Assembly (NCBI GenBank): GCA_020744425.1
Contig: JAGMUV010000006.1
Location: 248,001-312,000, forward strand
DNA: 64,000 nt
Source: Dactylonectria macrodidyma
Taxonomy: Eukaryota; Ascomycota; Sordariomycetes; Hypocreales; Nectriaceae
Direction: 5' to 3'
Position 1 is the stretch's first letter, and each line of letters opens with the position of its first letter. Shown here piece by piece: positions 34,193 through 44,049 of this stretch. Position numbers and translations under genes: made by a program. Under the pieces are notes generated by a model. It saw only the letters and a list, made by a program, of their open reading frames with translations, was not told the origin of the DNA and did not search any database.

Positions 34193-35098
34193 TTAGCAAC
34201 AGCCGCCACCGTGGTCGTGTCCATGATGGTGGCCATCGTGATCATCATGGGAAGTCAGCTCTCCTGTCCCAGGTCTGCTCAAGCAGCTGACATGGAAGGC
34301 GCTCAACTTGATCAGACCTGGAATCTCCCGCAGTAGGCCAATGTTCTCCTTGAAGTCTTCCGTCTCGCGGAACTTTTGATGAGCCTCGACACTTGGCCAG
34401 CCGATAAATGCCACGAGCAAGGCGCCAGACTTTGACTCATCGCCCTTCACTGGGACATCATTTTCCACGCTCCATCCGTAGCTGATCCCACGCCAGTCAG
34501 GGGAGTTTTTTAGACCCCTGCCAGTAAACTCTTCAAGACGTCGTTTCGCCGCGGCCCGCGAGTCGGCATCATAGTCCGAGGGGAAATATGCCAGGAGAAC
34601 CTCTGTAACTGGCGATCGGATCTTGTCCAGAACGTCTTCGGCGGGAAAAGGATTGATGGCGACATGCTTGTTCATGCTTTTGGCGAAATCGAAATGGGGC
34701 TTGAGAGACTCAATGATCGGTCCATGCTCTCTAACATTGGGGAAACGATTGTTAGAAATCTCGTTTTCGGTCGCGGGAGTGGTGAGTGAGCTTGTCCGAA
34801 TTCGCAGCTGTGCATGGTTGGGGTGACTCGAAACACGAAAATGCAATGGAAATACTCACTCGCCCTTGCGGTAGTCTAGGTGGTGCTCAACACTCTCCCA
34901 GTCCAGAAACAACCACAAATTTGAAGGATTCTCGACCTCGAGACCAGTATAAACACGCCTGGCTCCAGGCTGTCTCAAGACCGTGTCGAGGGCATTCGCC
35001 ATGGCCTTACCGGCATCGGTAGACTCATCAAAGGCATCGGCCCCCTCATTAAGAGTGACATACGAGAATTCCGTCACGTTTTTCACGTTGTCCGCCAT
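34193..35098 (-). CDS. Tandem dimeric alpha/beta-barrel (ABM-like) protein with His-rich tail
   Basis: Exons 35098-34860 and 34730-34193, with a 129-nt intron (GTGAGT...TTAG, phase 2), give 258 residues. Two similar halves can be seen: VTEFSYVTLNEGADAF with LFLDWESVEHHLDYRKGE (1-80), and VTEVLLAYFPSDYDADSR with VAFIGWPSVEAHQKFRET (about 110-210), each typical of ferredoxin-like antibiotic-biosynthesis-monooxygenase/stress-response barrels. The extreme C-terminus (about 235-258) is DDHDGHHHGHDHGGGCC, with six or more His and two terminal Cys, suggesting metal binding. No signal peptide. Activity is unknown; ABM-like proteins include cofactor-free monooxygenases and haem-degrading enzymes, so the metal-rich tail could load or buffer a metal (inference). 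Confidence 0.82.
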
Positions 35099-35976
35099 TG
35101 TGAAGTTGAAGATTAGGATTTTAACGGTGATGACAGCTCATGGAAGCAAAGGGCGGGGGCGGGGAAATAAATATGAGGCTGATGGCCTGTTGGGTGGGCC
35201 CGCTAAGATGGCTTCCATTTGCCCGCATGGAAGAACGGAACCTCGAGCATGACACGGAAAAAGGCACATGGTAACAATATGAGTGAAGTTGACGACAGAA
35301 ATGACTCGTGTGTGGGGATGTATGTATATTTATCCCAAAAATTCCCTGCTATACCTCGTTCCAAGCCGCCATCATCAGTGACACACCAAGCTCAGCACAC
35401 TTCAACTCTGTAGTGGAGCGGTCTCTTGGGCTGAATTGATATGAGTATTGCACCGGGGAAAAGATGATAGATTAGGCCAAGATAGGCTGGTTTAATTGAG
35501 AATATAATTTGTGTTATTTCGGCAGTTATTACAGCTATGATGATACAATTACTTGATCCCTCACTCTATGAGGGGTTTCCTTATTCTAGGCTGTCGCCAC
35601 CTCCCTAATTCAGGCTGGCACTGTGGCTGGCATCCTCCGTCTGATAGGCCACCAGGCGAAACCGTCACGACCGTGGCTTCGGCTTCTGTAAGTCATGTTC
35701 CGAATGTTTTGATATATGAAGGTATTCACATGGGCTGGTTGTGTGGAAACCGGCGAAAATCGGTCACCTGCTACCTCGGAATTGGGCGTAGCCGGTTCGA
35801 AAGGGCTTGTATGAGCAGGCCGTCATGGCTACCCTATCCAATATCTACTACCCGCCTTGCAAGGGATCTCCGTAGCATAACTGTAAGCAGCTCCTGCTAC
35901 TTCCCTGCTCCTTAGTCTCACATAGATCAACCTACAACGCCCCTCTGTTGAACAAACCCAGGGCTAGCCTTCCAGA
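35099..35976. other. Intergenic region with a dispersed repeat
   Basis: About 880 bases between divergent or unrelated genes. Its right part (35852-35964) shares three ordered blocks with 62838-62964; see the repeat entries. No gene supported. Confidence 0.45.
35852..35964 (+). repeat. Dispersed repeat, copy 1
   Basis: Shares ordered exact blocks with 62838-62964: ccgccttgcaag (35852), ctccttagt (35908) and aaacccagggc (35954). The intervening sequence is similar but diverged and differs by a 14-base indel. This suggests an old mobile-element remnant or solo end sequence. Confidence 0.6.
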
Positions 35977-38176
35977 TTAACAGTCCTTCGAGATCAGTTT
36001 AACAGCATCAGGAATATACCAGTCTTCTGCTAGGCCCAGGATTGTTTGCAAAGCCTTTGAACTCCACGCCCACCAGGTCGCTTTCATCTCTTCCAGAGCT
36101 TCGATACAAGTTGTGAGATCCCGGATGGCTTGCTGCTCAAAGGAATGGCTCCCAGGCGTCGCGTTAATAAGATGTATGATGGCGGCTGTAAAGGCTATAT
36201 GCACTGTGACCATGGCGGTGAAACGCTGCGTGCGGAAAGGGGTTAGCCCACACATTGTGCCAAGATCCATACAAGTATCCACGTACCAGTGAATATAAGT
36301 GCTTGTATACTCGCAGCAGCTTTGCCACCTCTGATGCTGAATCCCGACAAATCTTCATGTGCTGATCTTCATTCTCTGGCGTACTTTGTTGTCTGCTAAG
36401 AAGTGGTCGATGTAGCAATATCAGATTGACATAATATTGTAAGCTATAATATCCTAGTCAGTTCGAAGATTCTTTTCAAGGTAAGTACTTGAACTTGCTG
36501 GAGCAGATATATGTGAGCAGGCACCGCTGTTCGTAATGAGGATGGCAGTCGGAGATGGCTCGGCAAGTTGGTATAGTATGCACGTAGCTCGACATCTGTT
36601 TCAGCAACAATGTCTTCGATTTCTCGTTTTGACAAACCACTATTAGGTGCGTATCTGCTGTGTGTTAACGATTGGACTGAGGGTCGATTGATGCTGAGTT
36701 ACAAACATTTTATCCATCGCTTCTGAAGCAATTGACAAGCATTGCGAAGTGGAATGCGATGTTGAGACAGTACGACTCTGCATTGCCGAGGGCGAAATAT
36801 CTTCACCCGGTTCTGGTGTTGAGGGCCAGGTATCAAATTCAGCGTCATGCGCTAGGCTTGGTTTGGCGCAGGTGTATTGGGATTTTCTGGTGCAACCAGG
36901 TCTCCCAAGTGCGATTGAAAACAGTCTTAATAGTCAGTCATGGGGTCACCTAAGAGGAAGATTAAAGGCGCGTACTTGTCTAGGGAGTAGCATCCCCACC
37001 ATGTCACTTTTCTTACTTCAGCTTGATCTTCATTAATAATACCGGACGTGACCCATGGAGAGCAATCCATGTTAAGTCCTAGATTGAGGGCCATGCGTGC
37101 CGCATTTCCTGAACAGACTCAGCGATTTAAGGTCAATAAGGCCATTGTACATCAACTTACCACAGTAAAGCCAACCCAAAGCCTCTTGGTTATCCGACAT
37201 TGCTCTGATGGCCATTAAAGCCGCCGCTTGGACTGTAGCAACAGTAGGTGCATGGCTTTCATAAAGCAGAAGTAGCTTTGCCTGCTCGAAGAACGCATAC
37301 CCAGCAGTATGGGGATCGTCTGGTATCGTTCGCAATTCGGGGCAATCGGAAAACCGGGAAGCTAGGGCGAACATGGCCGAGAGGAGCGAAGGCGTACAAT
37401 AAGTCCCATAGGTTCTACTATTGTAAGCAATAGAGAAAGCTCCCTTGTGTACAATGTAATTTGAAGGGTTCTGCCATGTCCAATAGAGGTCGAGTAAGTG
37501 CTCCTGTAGCTCTGTCGATAGAGGCGTGTTTTTTCCTAAAGCTTCTACCGTGGCGAGGCCTTGTTGTTGCATACAGACAGTGGACTCCATTGTAGCATAG
37601 CCTGAGCCATTATTTAAAAGGTGGTAGTTGCTTTGAGAGCCAAAATAATGCAGCTGTCCGTCATCGGCGATGGCTAGGCGGCCCAGCAAACCTGTTACAG
37701 CAGATAGTAAGTCACAGCCTTCTGATTCGTTAGCATCATCGAAACGCATGCTTACGGCGGACTCCTCGCCATGGTGCGGATTCCGGGTGATAGCTGCGTT
37801 CTCCTTTGCGGAGAGTCGTTGTTCCAAAACGCGGATGCGCTCTTCCAAAGCCTTGACATAGACTTTGCTTGGGGGTCTGTCCTTTGTCAAATGTCCATGG
37901 CTTTCGGCCGTCTAGGGGGGAAGTTTTGAACTCACTTTCGTTTGTTCTCGGTGAAGTTGTACTCGCATGCCACACCTCTGCCAGCGCATGACTGACACTG
38001 GGGTAACGCGCCATCACACTGCTCGGTTAGTTATCGGTGTGTTACTGGTGCAATGTGCTAAGACTTACTCGTATCCGCTTTTCACGGCATGGTAGGCAAG
38101 CTACAGACACTCTTTGCCTTTCCTTAGACTTGCCGACGTGGGACTTATCTCCTGAAGATAGCGATGCCGAAGACAT
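35977..38176 (-). CDS. Zn2Cys6 transcription factor with fungal-specific domain; possibly defective
   Basis: Exon 1 (38176-38069) and exon 2 (38018-37936) join in phase 0 across a 50-nt intron to complete the zinc cluster CLPCREKRIR-CDGALPQCQSCAGRGVAC (Cys27, 30, 37, 44, 47, 54). A linker coiled coil (YVKALEERIRVLEQRL) and the fungal-specific middle region follow: AFFEQAKLLLL, ALGWLYCGNAARMALNLGLN across exons 3 and 4 (37900-37161; 37108-36976), TWWGCYSLDKLFSIALGRPG, and exon 5 (36925-36707). Later exons are about 36654-36495, 36443-36287 and 36225-35977, ending KLISKDC. Two places are abnormal: exons 2 and 3 join in frame only with a 35-nt intron (37935-37901), and exons 6 and 7 (QQ to LQYYVNLILLHRP) cannot be joined in frame. 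The gene may be recently inactivated or contain sequence errors. Confidence 0.7.
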
Positions 38177-38545
38177 GGAATTGGTCTGACGTCTTTCTAA
38201 TAACTGACCGTGATGATAGTGTTAGGTGCTTTTCTAGGTGAGGTGGAAAACTCTGTCTAAATACATCGTCACCGGTTTGTAAGCCGGGGCCCAATTGGGG
38301 AGGGCCAATAGGGCCACAGGTTCTTGCCAACATGTCACGTGCTTCCTTTATGCACCTGTTGAGTCTCTACGCTACCTTTGGAAGCAGACGACTTACAACC
38401 CTGAATAGATTGCGTTTCTATATTTTCTACACCGAAAACTTATCAGAGCCTCCTTCGCCAACTAATGACAAATACCTGAAATTGAGGTCAAGGTGAGTTC
38501 TCATCACTTCCTGTACTACCTTTCATTATTGTCCTTATGTAATTG
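38177..38545. other. Short intergenic region
   Basis: Promoter region of the Zn2Cys6 gene on its right side; no gene or clear motif. Confidence 0.35.
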
Positions 38546-38894
38546 CTATATAAGATCATTAGCTGCACGAGGAACACATTGCTCAATAGCTATAATAATA
38601 GAACGCTCTGAGATGACAAGACCATGGCCTGCGAGGCACTTCAGTCCCTCGCTTATATCACCAATGTCAACAAGGCCCTTCTTAAAGAGCTCGTGGTTGA
38701 TGATAATGTCCCAGGCTTCACCGGCTGTCAGTTGTCGCTCTTCATTGGCACTGACAGTGCTTGGAACGGGGGGCTTATTCTTGCAGCTGATCTGAGAGGC
38801 GTATCGGAGGATTTTATTCTCGCTGGACATGTGCTGGAGCTGTCGCTTGAGGCGGCCGTTTTCGGCCGAGGCCCGATGTTGGGAGACATTACAT
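38546..38894 (-). pseudogene. Truncated bZIP transcription factor (C-terminal part only)
   Basis: The frame ending at 38546 reads HRASAENGRLKRQLQHMSSEN followed by ILRYASQ, the distal end of a fungal leucine zipper, then a C-terminal region AGEAWDIIINHELFKKGLVDIGDISEGLK and a final VISERSIIIAIEQCV, characteristic of a family of fungal bZIP regulators. The basic DNA-binding region and start of the zipper are missing. Upstream sequence abruptly becomes a different gene in another frame at about 38885-38900. It is a relic of a bZIP gene whose 5' part was replaced or deleted. Confidence 0.7.
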
Positions 38895-39225
38895 GGAGAA
38901 AATGGACAATCCGCCCTGTCTTCTGCTTCAACTTAGACAAAGACTGAATGAAGAATCTCTGAGCCACTGGTGTCAAAGGATCAACCAGCCAATACACCAC
39001 CGAGATCTGATTGAGAAAAATGGCGTTTTCAACGGCTGTTTGGTCGAAGGGGTCAAACTTTATGGCTGTCACTCCATACCGCTGTACTGCAGGTGCTTGT
39101 TTGTCGTTTCGTACCAAAGCAAAAATTCTCCCGTGATGAGGTAAATTTGCGGTGCCGAGTTGTACGAGGATTGACCCTCCAAGATAGCCAGAGGCACCTG
39201 TTATGAGGATGTTGCGTGGCGACAT
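38895..39225 (-). pseudogene. Truncated NAD-dependent epimerase/SDR (N-terminal part only)
   Basis: Starting from ATG 39225, the frame reads RNILITGASGYLGGSIL (Rossmann strand with GASGYLG) through VYWLVDPLTPVAQRFFIQSL to GRIVHFLHV, the pattern of fungal atypical SDRs whose next residues are normally a TSGAK-like segment. Here, right after VHFLH, the sequence becomes the bZIP relic. Only about 105 of an expected 300 or more residues remain, and the catalytic Tyr/Lys region is absent. Non-functional as an enzyme. Confidence 0.72.
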
Positions 39226-40204
39226 TTCTTGACAATTTAGGCTTTCGTTGGACAAGACTGCATGATGCACGGATGAGCACTGCTACACAAATGAATATAT
39301 ATACTCCATGTAGAGATCGTTTTGTCTCGTTATTATTTAGTACTGCTTACCAACCTAGAATTATCACTTATTAAGGTTCGTTTGTAAGCGCTAATATCTA
39401 CGGCATTTCTCGTTACTGCATTCGTGCGTATGACTCGAGAAGAGCTAACCGGTTCATCAGTATCCGAACTCAATTTCAAATATTAATAGAGTCTAGATTG
39501 CATGATGGCAGAATGTGTCGACCGACCCCTCATAAACTTCTTCAATTGGTCGCTCTAAAATATTAGAGCATCACTTTCAGTTGGTGTGTTGCCGGTGCAA
39601 TATGCCGAGACTCTCGCATATCCGCTTATCACGGCATGATAGGTAAGCCACGTTCATTCTCTGCCTCATCCTAGACTCGTCAGGGTGGGACTCTTCTCCT
39701 AGACCTAGACTCGGTCAAACTTCCTCCCAAGGGTTAGGAGATGAGCCTGACGGTTGCTAAGCTCGGCGAAGTAAAAAGCTTGTATCAACACACCACCATC
39801 CGAGACACCCCGCTGCAGTGTTATTAATACGCCGTATGAGCAATGTGAGCGGCAAAGCACTATCCGGCGTGAGAGCGTCCCTGTAGTGGGGTTGGTCTGG
39901 ATAGGCACTTCCCGGATCTTGGCCTTGCCGTTACTGGTTAGCGTCGCCTCTGTTGATATGGGCTGGAGTGTATACTCAAACTTTGAAGTTACATAACCTA
40001 CAGAAGAATTCGTAATTATTTATTCTCTTACATGTCTGACAAATGCATTCAGAGAAAGAACATAGGGCCTGCTAGTTCTTCAACCTTCAGTGATATTGTC
40101 TATTTATACTTACCCATCCCGCCGCTGCGCTGGCGTATCGTCTATCTCCATTGTACCTGATTGCACCCATTGCAGCTATTCCACCTCTTTCACACACATT
40201 AACC
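39226..40204. other. Intergenic region with decayed exon copy
   Basis: Upstream of both the SDR relic (-) and the oxidoreductase gene (+). Apart from the decayed Zn2Cys6 exon copy at 39583-39700, no gene was recognised. A T-rich, pyrimidine-rich leader (40090-40200) precedes the oxidoreductase. Confidence 0.45.
39583..39700 (-). repeat. Decayed duplicate of the first exon of the neighbouring Zn2Cys6 gene
   Basis: Aligns without gaps over 118 bases, at roughly 75-80% identity by eye, to 38036-38153, the zinc-cluster exon 1 and donor of the regulator gene at 35977-38176, in the same orientation. On the - strand the copy reads GTGGCTTACCTATCATGCCG where the gene has GTAGCTTGCCTACCATGCCG, so the first cluster Cys codon TGC has become TAC. 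The GTAAGT donor is GAGAGT in the copy. Many differences are transitions. No further exons of the gene were found nearby. Confidence 0.75.
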
Positions 40205-41297
40205 ATGACCACCCAACAAGTTTTTCGCCTGCCTCAGCGGACCTCTATTCAAGACCTGAAAGTCACCACCGAAACCGTGCCAGAGCCCGCTGCTCACGAG
40301 GTCTTGATCCGAATTCGCAATGTCGCCCTGAACTTCCGTGACTTCGCTGTCGCCACTGGGCAGTACCCCTTCCCTGTTAAGGATGATGTCATTCCTGGCT
40401 CTGACATGGCTGGTGAAGTCGTCACGTCCGGCAGCATGGTGGAAGGCTTTTCCCAAGGAGACAAAGTCATCGCCTCCTTCGACCTCAATACGCTCTACGG
40501 TGCTATGAAGGACTGGCATCACAGCCTAGGTGGCTGTTACGACGGAGTGCTTCGAGAGTATATAACACTGCCGAGCTCTGTTCTCGTGAAGGTTCCGACA
40601 GAATCGAGACTCTCCTTTGCGCAAATGTCTGCCCTTGTCTGCACTGGCGCTACCGCCTGGAATGCGCTCTACGGCAATCTGGCCCTGAAGCCCGGTCAGG
40701 TTGTCCTTTTCTTAGGTACGTCAATCCAGTCCATTCAATCCAGTCAGTCTTCCTAACATCACTTCAGGCACTGGCGGCGTTTCTATCACTAGTTTAATTC
40801 TTGCTAAAGCAGCTGGCGCTACTACCATTATTACTTCTTCTTCAGATGCCAAGCTGAAGCATGTTCAGGAGACTTATGGCGCCGACCATGTTGTCAACTA
40901 CAAGACCAATACTAGATGGTCTGAGGAAGTGCTCAAGATCACCAACGGCCGTGGAGCCGATTACATTCTCGAGAATGGAGGCGCGGGTACCATTTCCGAA
41001 AGCATCAACGCTGTAGCTTATGGTGGCTCCATCGCTGTGATCGGCTTCCTCGCAGCATGTCCCCAGGAGAAAATGCCTGATGTTGCTGCCCTCGCCCTAT
41101 CGAAAGGCGCTGTTGTTCGTGGCATCATGGTCGGGTCGAAGCAGCAGCTGGAGGATGTGACACGCTTTGTCACCTCGAAGAATCTTAGTGTTCCTGTGGA
41201 GAAAGAGTTTGGCTTTAGCCGAGATGAGGTAATTGCTGCCTTTGAGTACATGACCAGTGGCCAGCATGTTGGAAAAATCTGCATTACTGTTAGTTAA
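40205..41297 (+). CDS. Zinc-type alcohol dehydrogenase-like / quinone oxidoreductase-family protein
   Basis: Exons 40205-40715 and 40768-41297, with a 52-nt intron (GTACGT, branch CCTAAC, CAG; phase 1), give 346 residues. The N-terminal GroES-like domain (HEVLIRIRNVALNFRDFAVATGQY, VIPGSDMAGEV) lacks the cysteine/histidine zinc ligands of classical ADHs. The intron falls in the nucleotide-binding motif, so the joined protein reads VVLFLGTGGVSITSLILAKAAGATTI, a Rossmann motif with GTGGVS. Downstream, GADYILENGG and AYGGSIAVIGFLA are typical. Members are NADPH-dependent MDR reductases of quinones or enoyl/enone compounds. It is probably cytosolic; substrate unknown. Length is standard. Confidence 0.9.
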
Positions 41298-41451
41298 GTG
41301 TACGGCTATCGGAGTCGATTCAAGCCTACTAACACAACACCCGGCTCGTTTCTGACAGACGGATGCCCCGACTCAGCGATAAATAACAAGCCTAATCGGC
41401 CAACTCCATAACATGTAGTCTATGATTAAAAACATTCCAGGTTGCTCTCTG

Positions 41452-44049
41452 TTACCTGGCTTTTCCCCCATGATCAAAACGCCAGCGTTTGCTGTTCTCT
41501 TTGACAAACCAACGGGTTATAAAAGCGCCCTCCTCAGCCCATTCCGCCACCTCGCGACCGTATTTTTCTTCAATGCTCTGCAAGAATGATATAAAGTCCA
41601 AGCTCTGTGTAGAATGATGTTCGTGCGGGTCGGATGTAAGATTGCTGAATCGCCAGTCGACGTTCTCGATAACAGGGACAACAAGGTGTCGTTCGGGATA
41701 TCGGGCGTCGCGGACGGTAAGCATAGCTCGACCAGGGTTCGTAACTGTAAATTGCCATTGCCCTTGGCCGGTTTGGTTATTGGCCACATTCAGAGGTCGT
41801 AGAAGGGATTGTCCTTCGTAGTTATGGATAAGATCCGCCGCAACTTGCCGGCTTGCATTGTTCAAGGACCCTGTCTCGAGAAGAATGTCAAGAATCGTAG
41901 GTAGGATTTGGGAAGAGTGGACAGCATCGTGGGCGTCAAAGGCTGGTAGTTGAGGGTGCGAAATAACCAGAGGGACGTGATCAACGCCGATATTAGGGTT
42001 GTAGTATGGGGAGGCGAAATTGTTTTCGGGTAGGGAGACACCATGATCTCCGAGAAAAATGACCAAGGTCTCATTGGCAACGCCTTGCTCGTCGAGTATG
42101 TTGAGAACCTTGCGAATCCATTTATCGCCGTAGCCCTCAGTGTTGATATAACGAGACATCATATCCAGGCCCCTGGCCATAGGGACGTATGGCTCCTTCG
42201 CGGGCATGTGAAAGCGGTGGTGAGTGGTGCTCGTGAGATGTGTAAGGAACACTCGATCGTTCGTGTCGTTGGCATCAGCAAAAATATCTGAGATGTAGTT
42301 TTCAAGGGGATCCTCCTCGAAGGCGAACTCGTTAATGTTTGGCAGCGTGACGGGCCCATGTTTTGCAGTTGGGCTGCGAAGGTACTCTCGACCGATTGTG
42401 TTTTCTTTTGGGAAGCCCATTGCAGCCATCAGATTGTTCTGATTATCGTAGTCAAGTGTCGCCGCCTGGAAAAAATACGACTTCCAATTCGACTCCCCGT
42501 CGGTTGTCTCCTCTTGGGTCCCTTCCACCTTGTTCAGGGCTTCGAGAACGTGAGGCAGACAAGGTTGGTAGATATGATGACTGTGTTCGAGATTGAAGTC
42601 ACCAACTAATGGCGCAACGCCACAGACTGTGCCAACCATGCTCTTGAGCGTATACGTTCCGGCAGTGTGCGCATCGGTGAAGCGGATTCCGCCGCGCTTC
42701 TTCTTCTCGTCGTGTTCGAATCCGTCATCATAGTCGCCCGTAATGAAGTTGGCAGTCGGAGTCAGATCAGCTAGCCTGTCTTGGACCTCCTGAGGAAGCT
42801 GGTGATTAGGAAATGTCTCAGCGAAGCGATTCCAAACTAGGCCGTTCTTTTTGATAGGGAACACATCGTTCCTGGTGCTTTCGAGAAAAAATATTACCAC
42901 GTGTCGGACTGAAATGTCTCGCAACTTGCCGCGAAGTGATTTCAGCAAGGGCTCATCAAGATTGGAAATCTTCATCGGGTCGGCGGTGGCATCATAGTGT
43001 GTCTGGTTTGCATACCAATCCTCGAATCCTGCAAGTGGTGTGTCCTTTGGCATCCAGCTAAAAGTTGTTGGTCGGGTGAGGGCTGATCGCTCGTCCCAGC
43101 CACGCTGGATGCCGGTTCCGAAGTAAAAAGGCAAATCGTCTAGAAACGGCGACGTCGAAGCAAAGTCGATAAATGGTAAAAGCCCACTGGTCCATGAGAG
43201 GAAAATCAGGGAGGAGTCCTTCGGCCTCAAGAATGTCAGGGTGAAGAGAGCAGTGAGAAGAATGGTGACCACAATGTGCGGCAAGGTGCGCAGGGCGCAC
43301 TTGATCGATGGCCACACTGGGGTTTCGTATGTATCAAATCCTCTTGATGGAAGCGGTGATGCTAGTGACGATAACTTGGGTTTTTCGTTGTATCTAAGGT
43401 GGCCTCCAAGGCTCAAGTTGTCGTCATCCTGAGTGAACCGGTAACTAGGGCGGTACTTGGCGTATCGTTGGGGGATTTGATCGTAGTTATTTCGAAAACT
43501 CATGAATGGATCAAGTTTACGTCCAACGAAGGCGATGGGCCAATTGACAATATCTGCACCTAGTCCAAAGAGCCCGTAACAGGCGCCTTGGAACAGCCCG
43601 CTCAAAGAAAGAGAAAGGCACACGACCACGCTGAAGGTCACGAGCCCGGAGAGAAGGATGGCCCTCGACGTCGGATCGGCCACAAATCCAATGTTCCGCC
43701 AATGAATTTCGGATCCTGCGACGATGTAGAAGGAGACAGATATGATACCGAGTACGACATTGTAGGATATTAAGCAACCGGTGAGGGTTGTGACCAGAAG
43801 ACGTAGCTTGCCTGGAACGCTGGGCAACCAGTGGTCAAGGAGAAGCCTGATGAAAAGAAGGAGAAGTATATCCTGGGTGTAGAATGAAAAGAAGAAGAGC
43901 AGCATTCGCTTTGGAGCTACTGAAAATTGGTGGTTGTGAAGATGTGCGGCCTTGGCGCCACAGACAGCCAAGGCGACGAGAGTGAAGATGAATCGTCGGT
44001 TGGCGAGGCGTGAGCCAACAAGTGTAAGCCATGTGAGGCTTCGAATCAT
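41452..44049 (-). CDS. LTA-synthase-like / sulfatase-superfamily membrane protein
   Basis: A single exon of 865 residues. The N-terminal 320 residues contain about five membrane helices (FIFTLVALAVCGA, LLLLFIRLLL, LLVTTLTGCLISYNVVLGII, AILLSGLVTFSVVVCLSL, VVTILLTALFTLTFL). The large C-terminal domain faces the non-cytosolic side and has the alkaline-phosphatase-superfamily/LTA-synthase pattern: VVIFFLESTRNDVFP (metal-binding Glu), TDAHTAGTYTLKSMVGTVCG (nucleophile region), THLTSTTHHRFHMP, and LVIFLGDHGVSLPE with the Asp-His metal pair. Bacterial relatives transfer glycerolphosphate or phosphoethanolamine; fungal members are widespread but poorly studied. Possible role: phosphoglycerol or phosphoethanolamine transfer at the ER or cell surface (inference). 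It converges with the oxidoreductase gene at 150 bases. Confidence 0.87.
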   Translation of the reverse strand: MIRSLTWLTLVGSRLANRRFIFTLVALAVCGAKAAHLHNHQFSVAPKRMLLFFFSFYTQDILLLLFIRLLLDHWLPSVPGKLRLLVTTLTGCLISYNVVLGIISVSFYIVAGSEIHWRNIGFVADPTSRAILLSGLVTFSVVVCLSLSLSGLFQGACYGLFGLGADIVNWPIAFVGRKLDPFMSFRNNYDQIPQRYAKYRPSYRFTQDDDNLSLGGHLRYNEKPKLSSLASPLPSRGFDTYETPVWPSIKCALRTLPHIVVTILLTALFTLTFLRPKDSSLIFLSWTSGLLPFIDFASTSPFLDDLPFYFGTGIQRGWDERSALTRPTTFSWMPKDTPLAGFEDWYANQTHYDATADPMKISNLDEPLLKSLRGKLRDISVRHVVIFFLESTRNDVFPIKKNGLVWNRFAETFPNHQLPQEVQDRLADLTPTANFITGDYDDGFEHDEKKKRGGIRFTDAHTAGTYTLKSMVGTVCGVAPLVGDFNLEHSHHIYQPCLPHVLEALNKVEGTQEETTDGESNWKSYFFQAATLDYDNQNNLMAAMGFPKENTIGREYLRSPTAKHGPVTLPNINEFAFEEDPLENYISDIFADANDTNDRVFLTHLTSTTHHRFHMPAKEPYVPMARGLDMMSRYINTEGYGDKWIRKVLNILDEQGVANETLVIFLGDHGVSLPENNFASPYYNPNIGVDHVPLVISHPQLPAFDAHDAVHSSQILPTILDILLETGSLNNASRQVAADLIHNYEGQSLLRPLNVANNQTGQGQWQFTVTNPGRAMLTVRDARYPERHLVVPVIENVDWRFSNLTSDPHEHHSTQSLDFISFLQSIEEKYGREVAEWAEEGAFITRWFVKENSKRWRFDHGGKAR

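Noticed and set aside
35790..35810. tRNA-like ggttcgaa loop
   Set aside because: No matching acceptor stem or anticodon arm around it; it lies beside the dispersed repeat.
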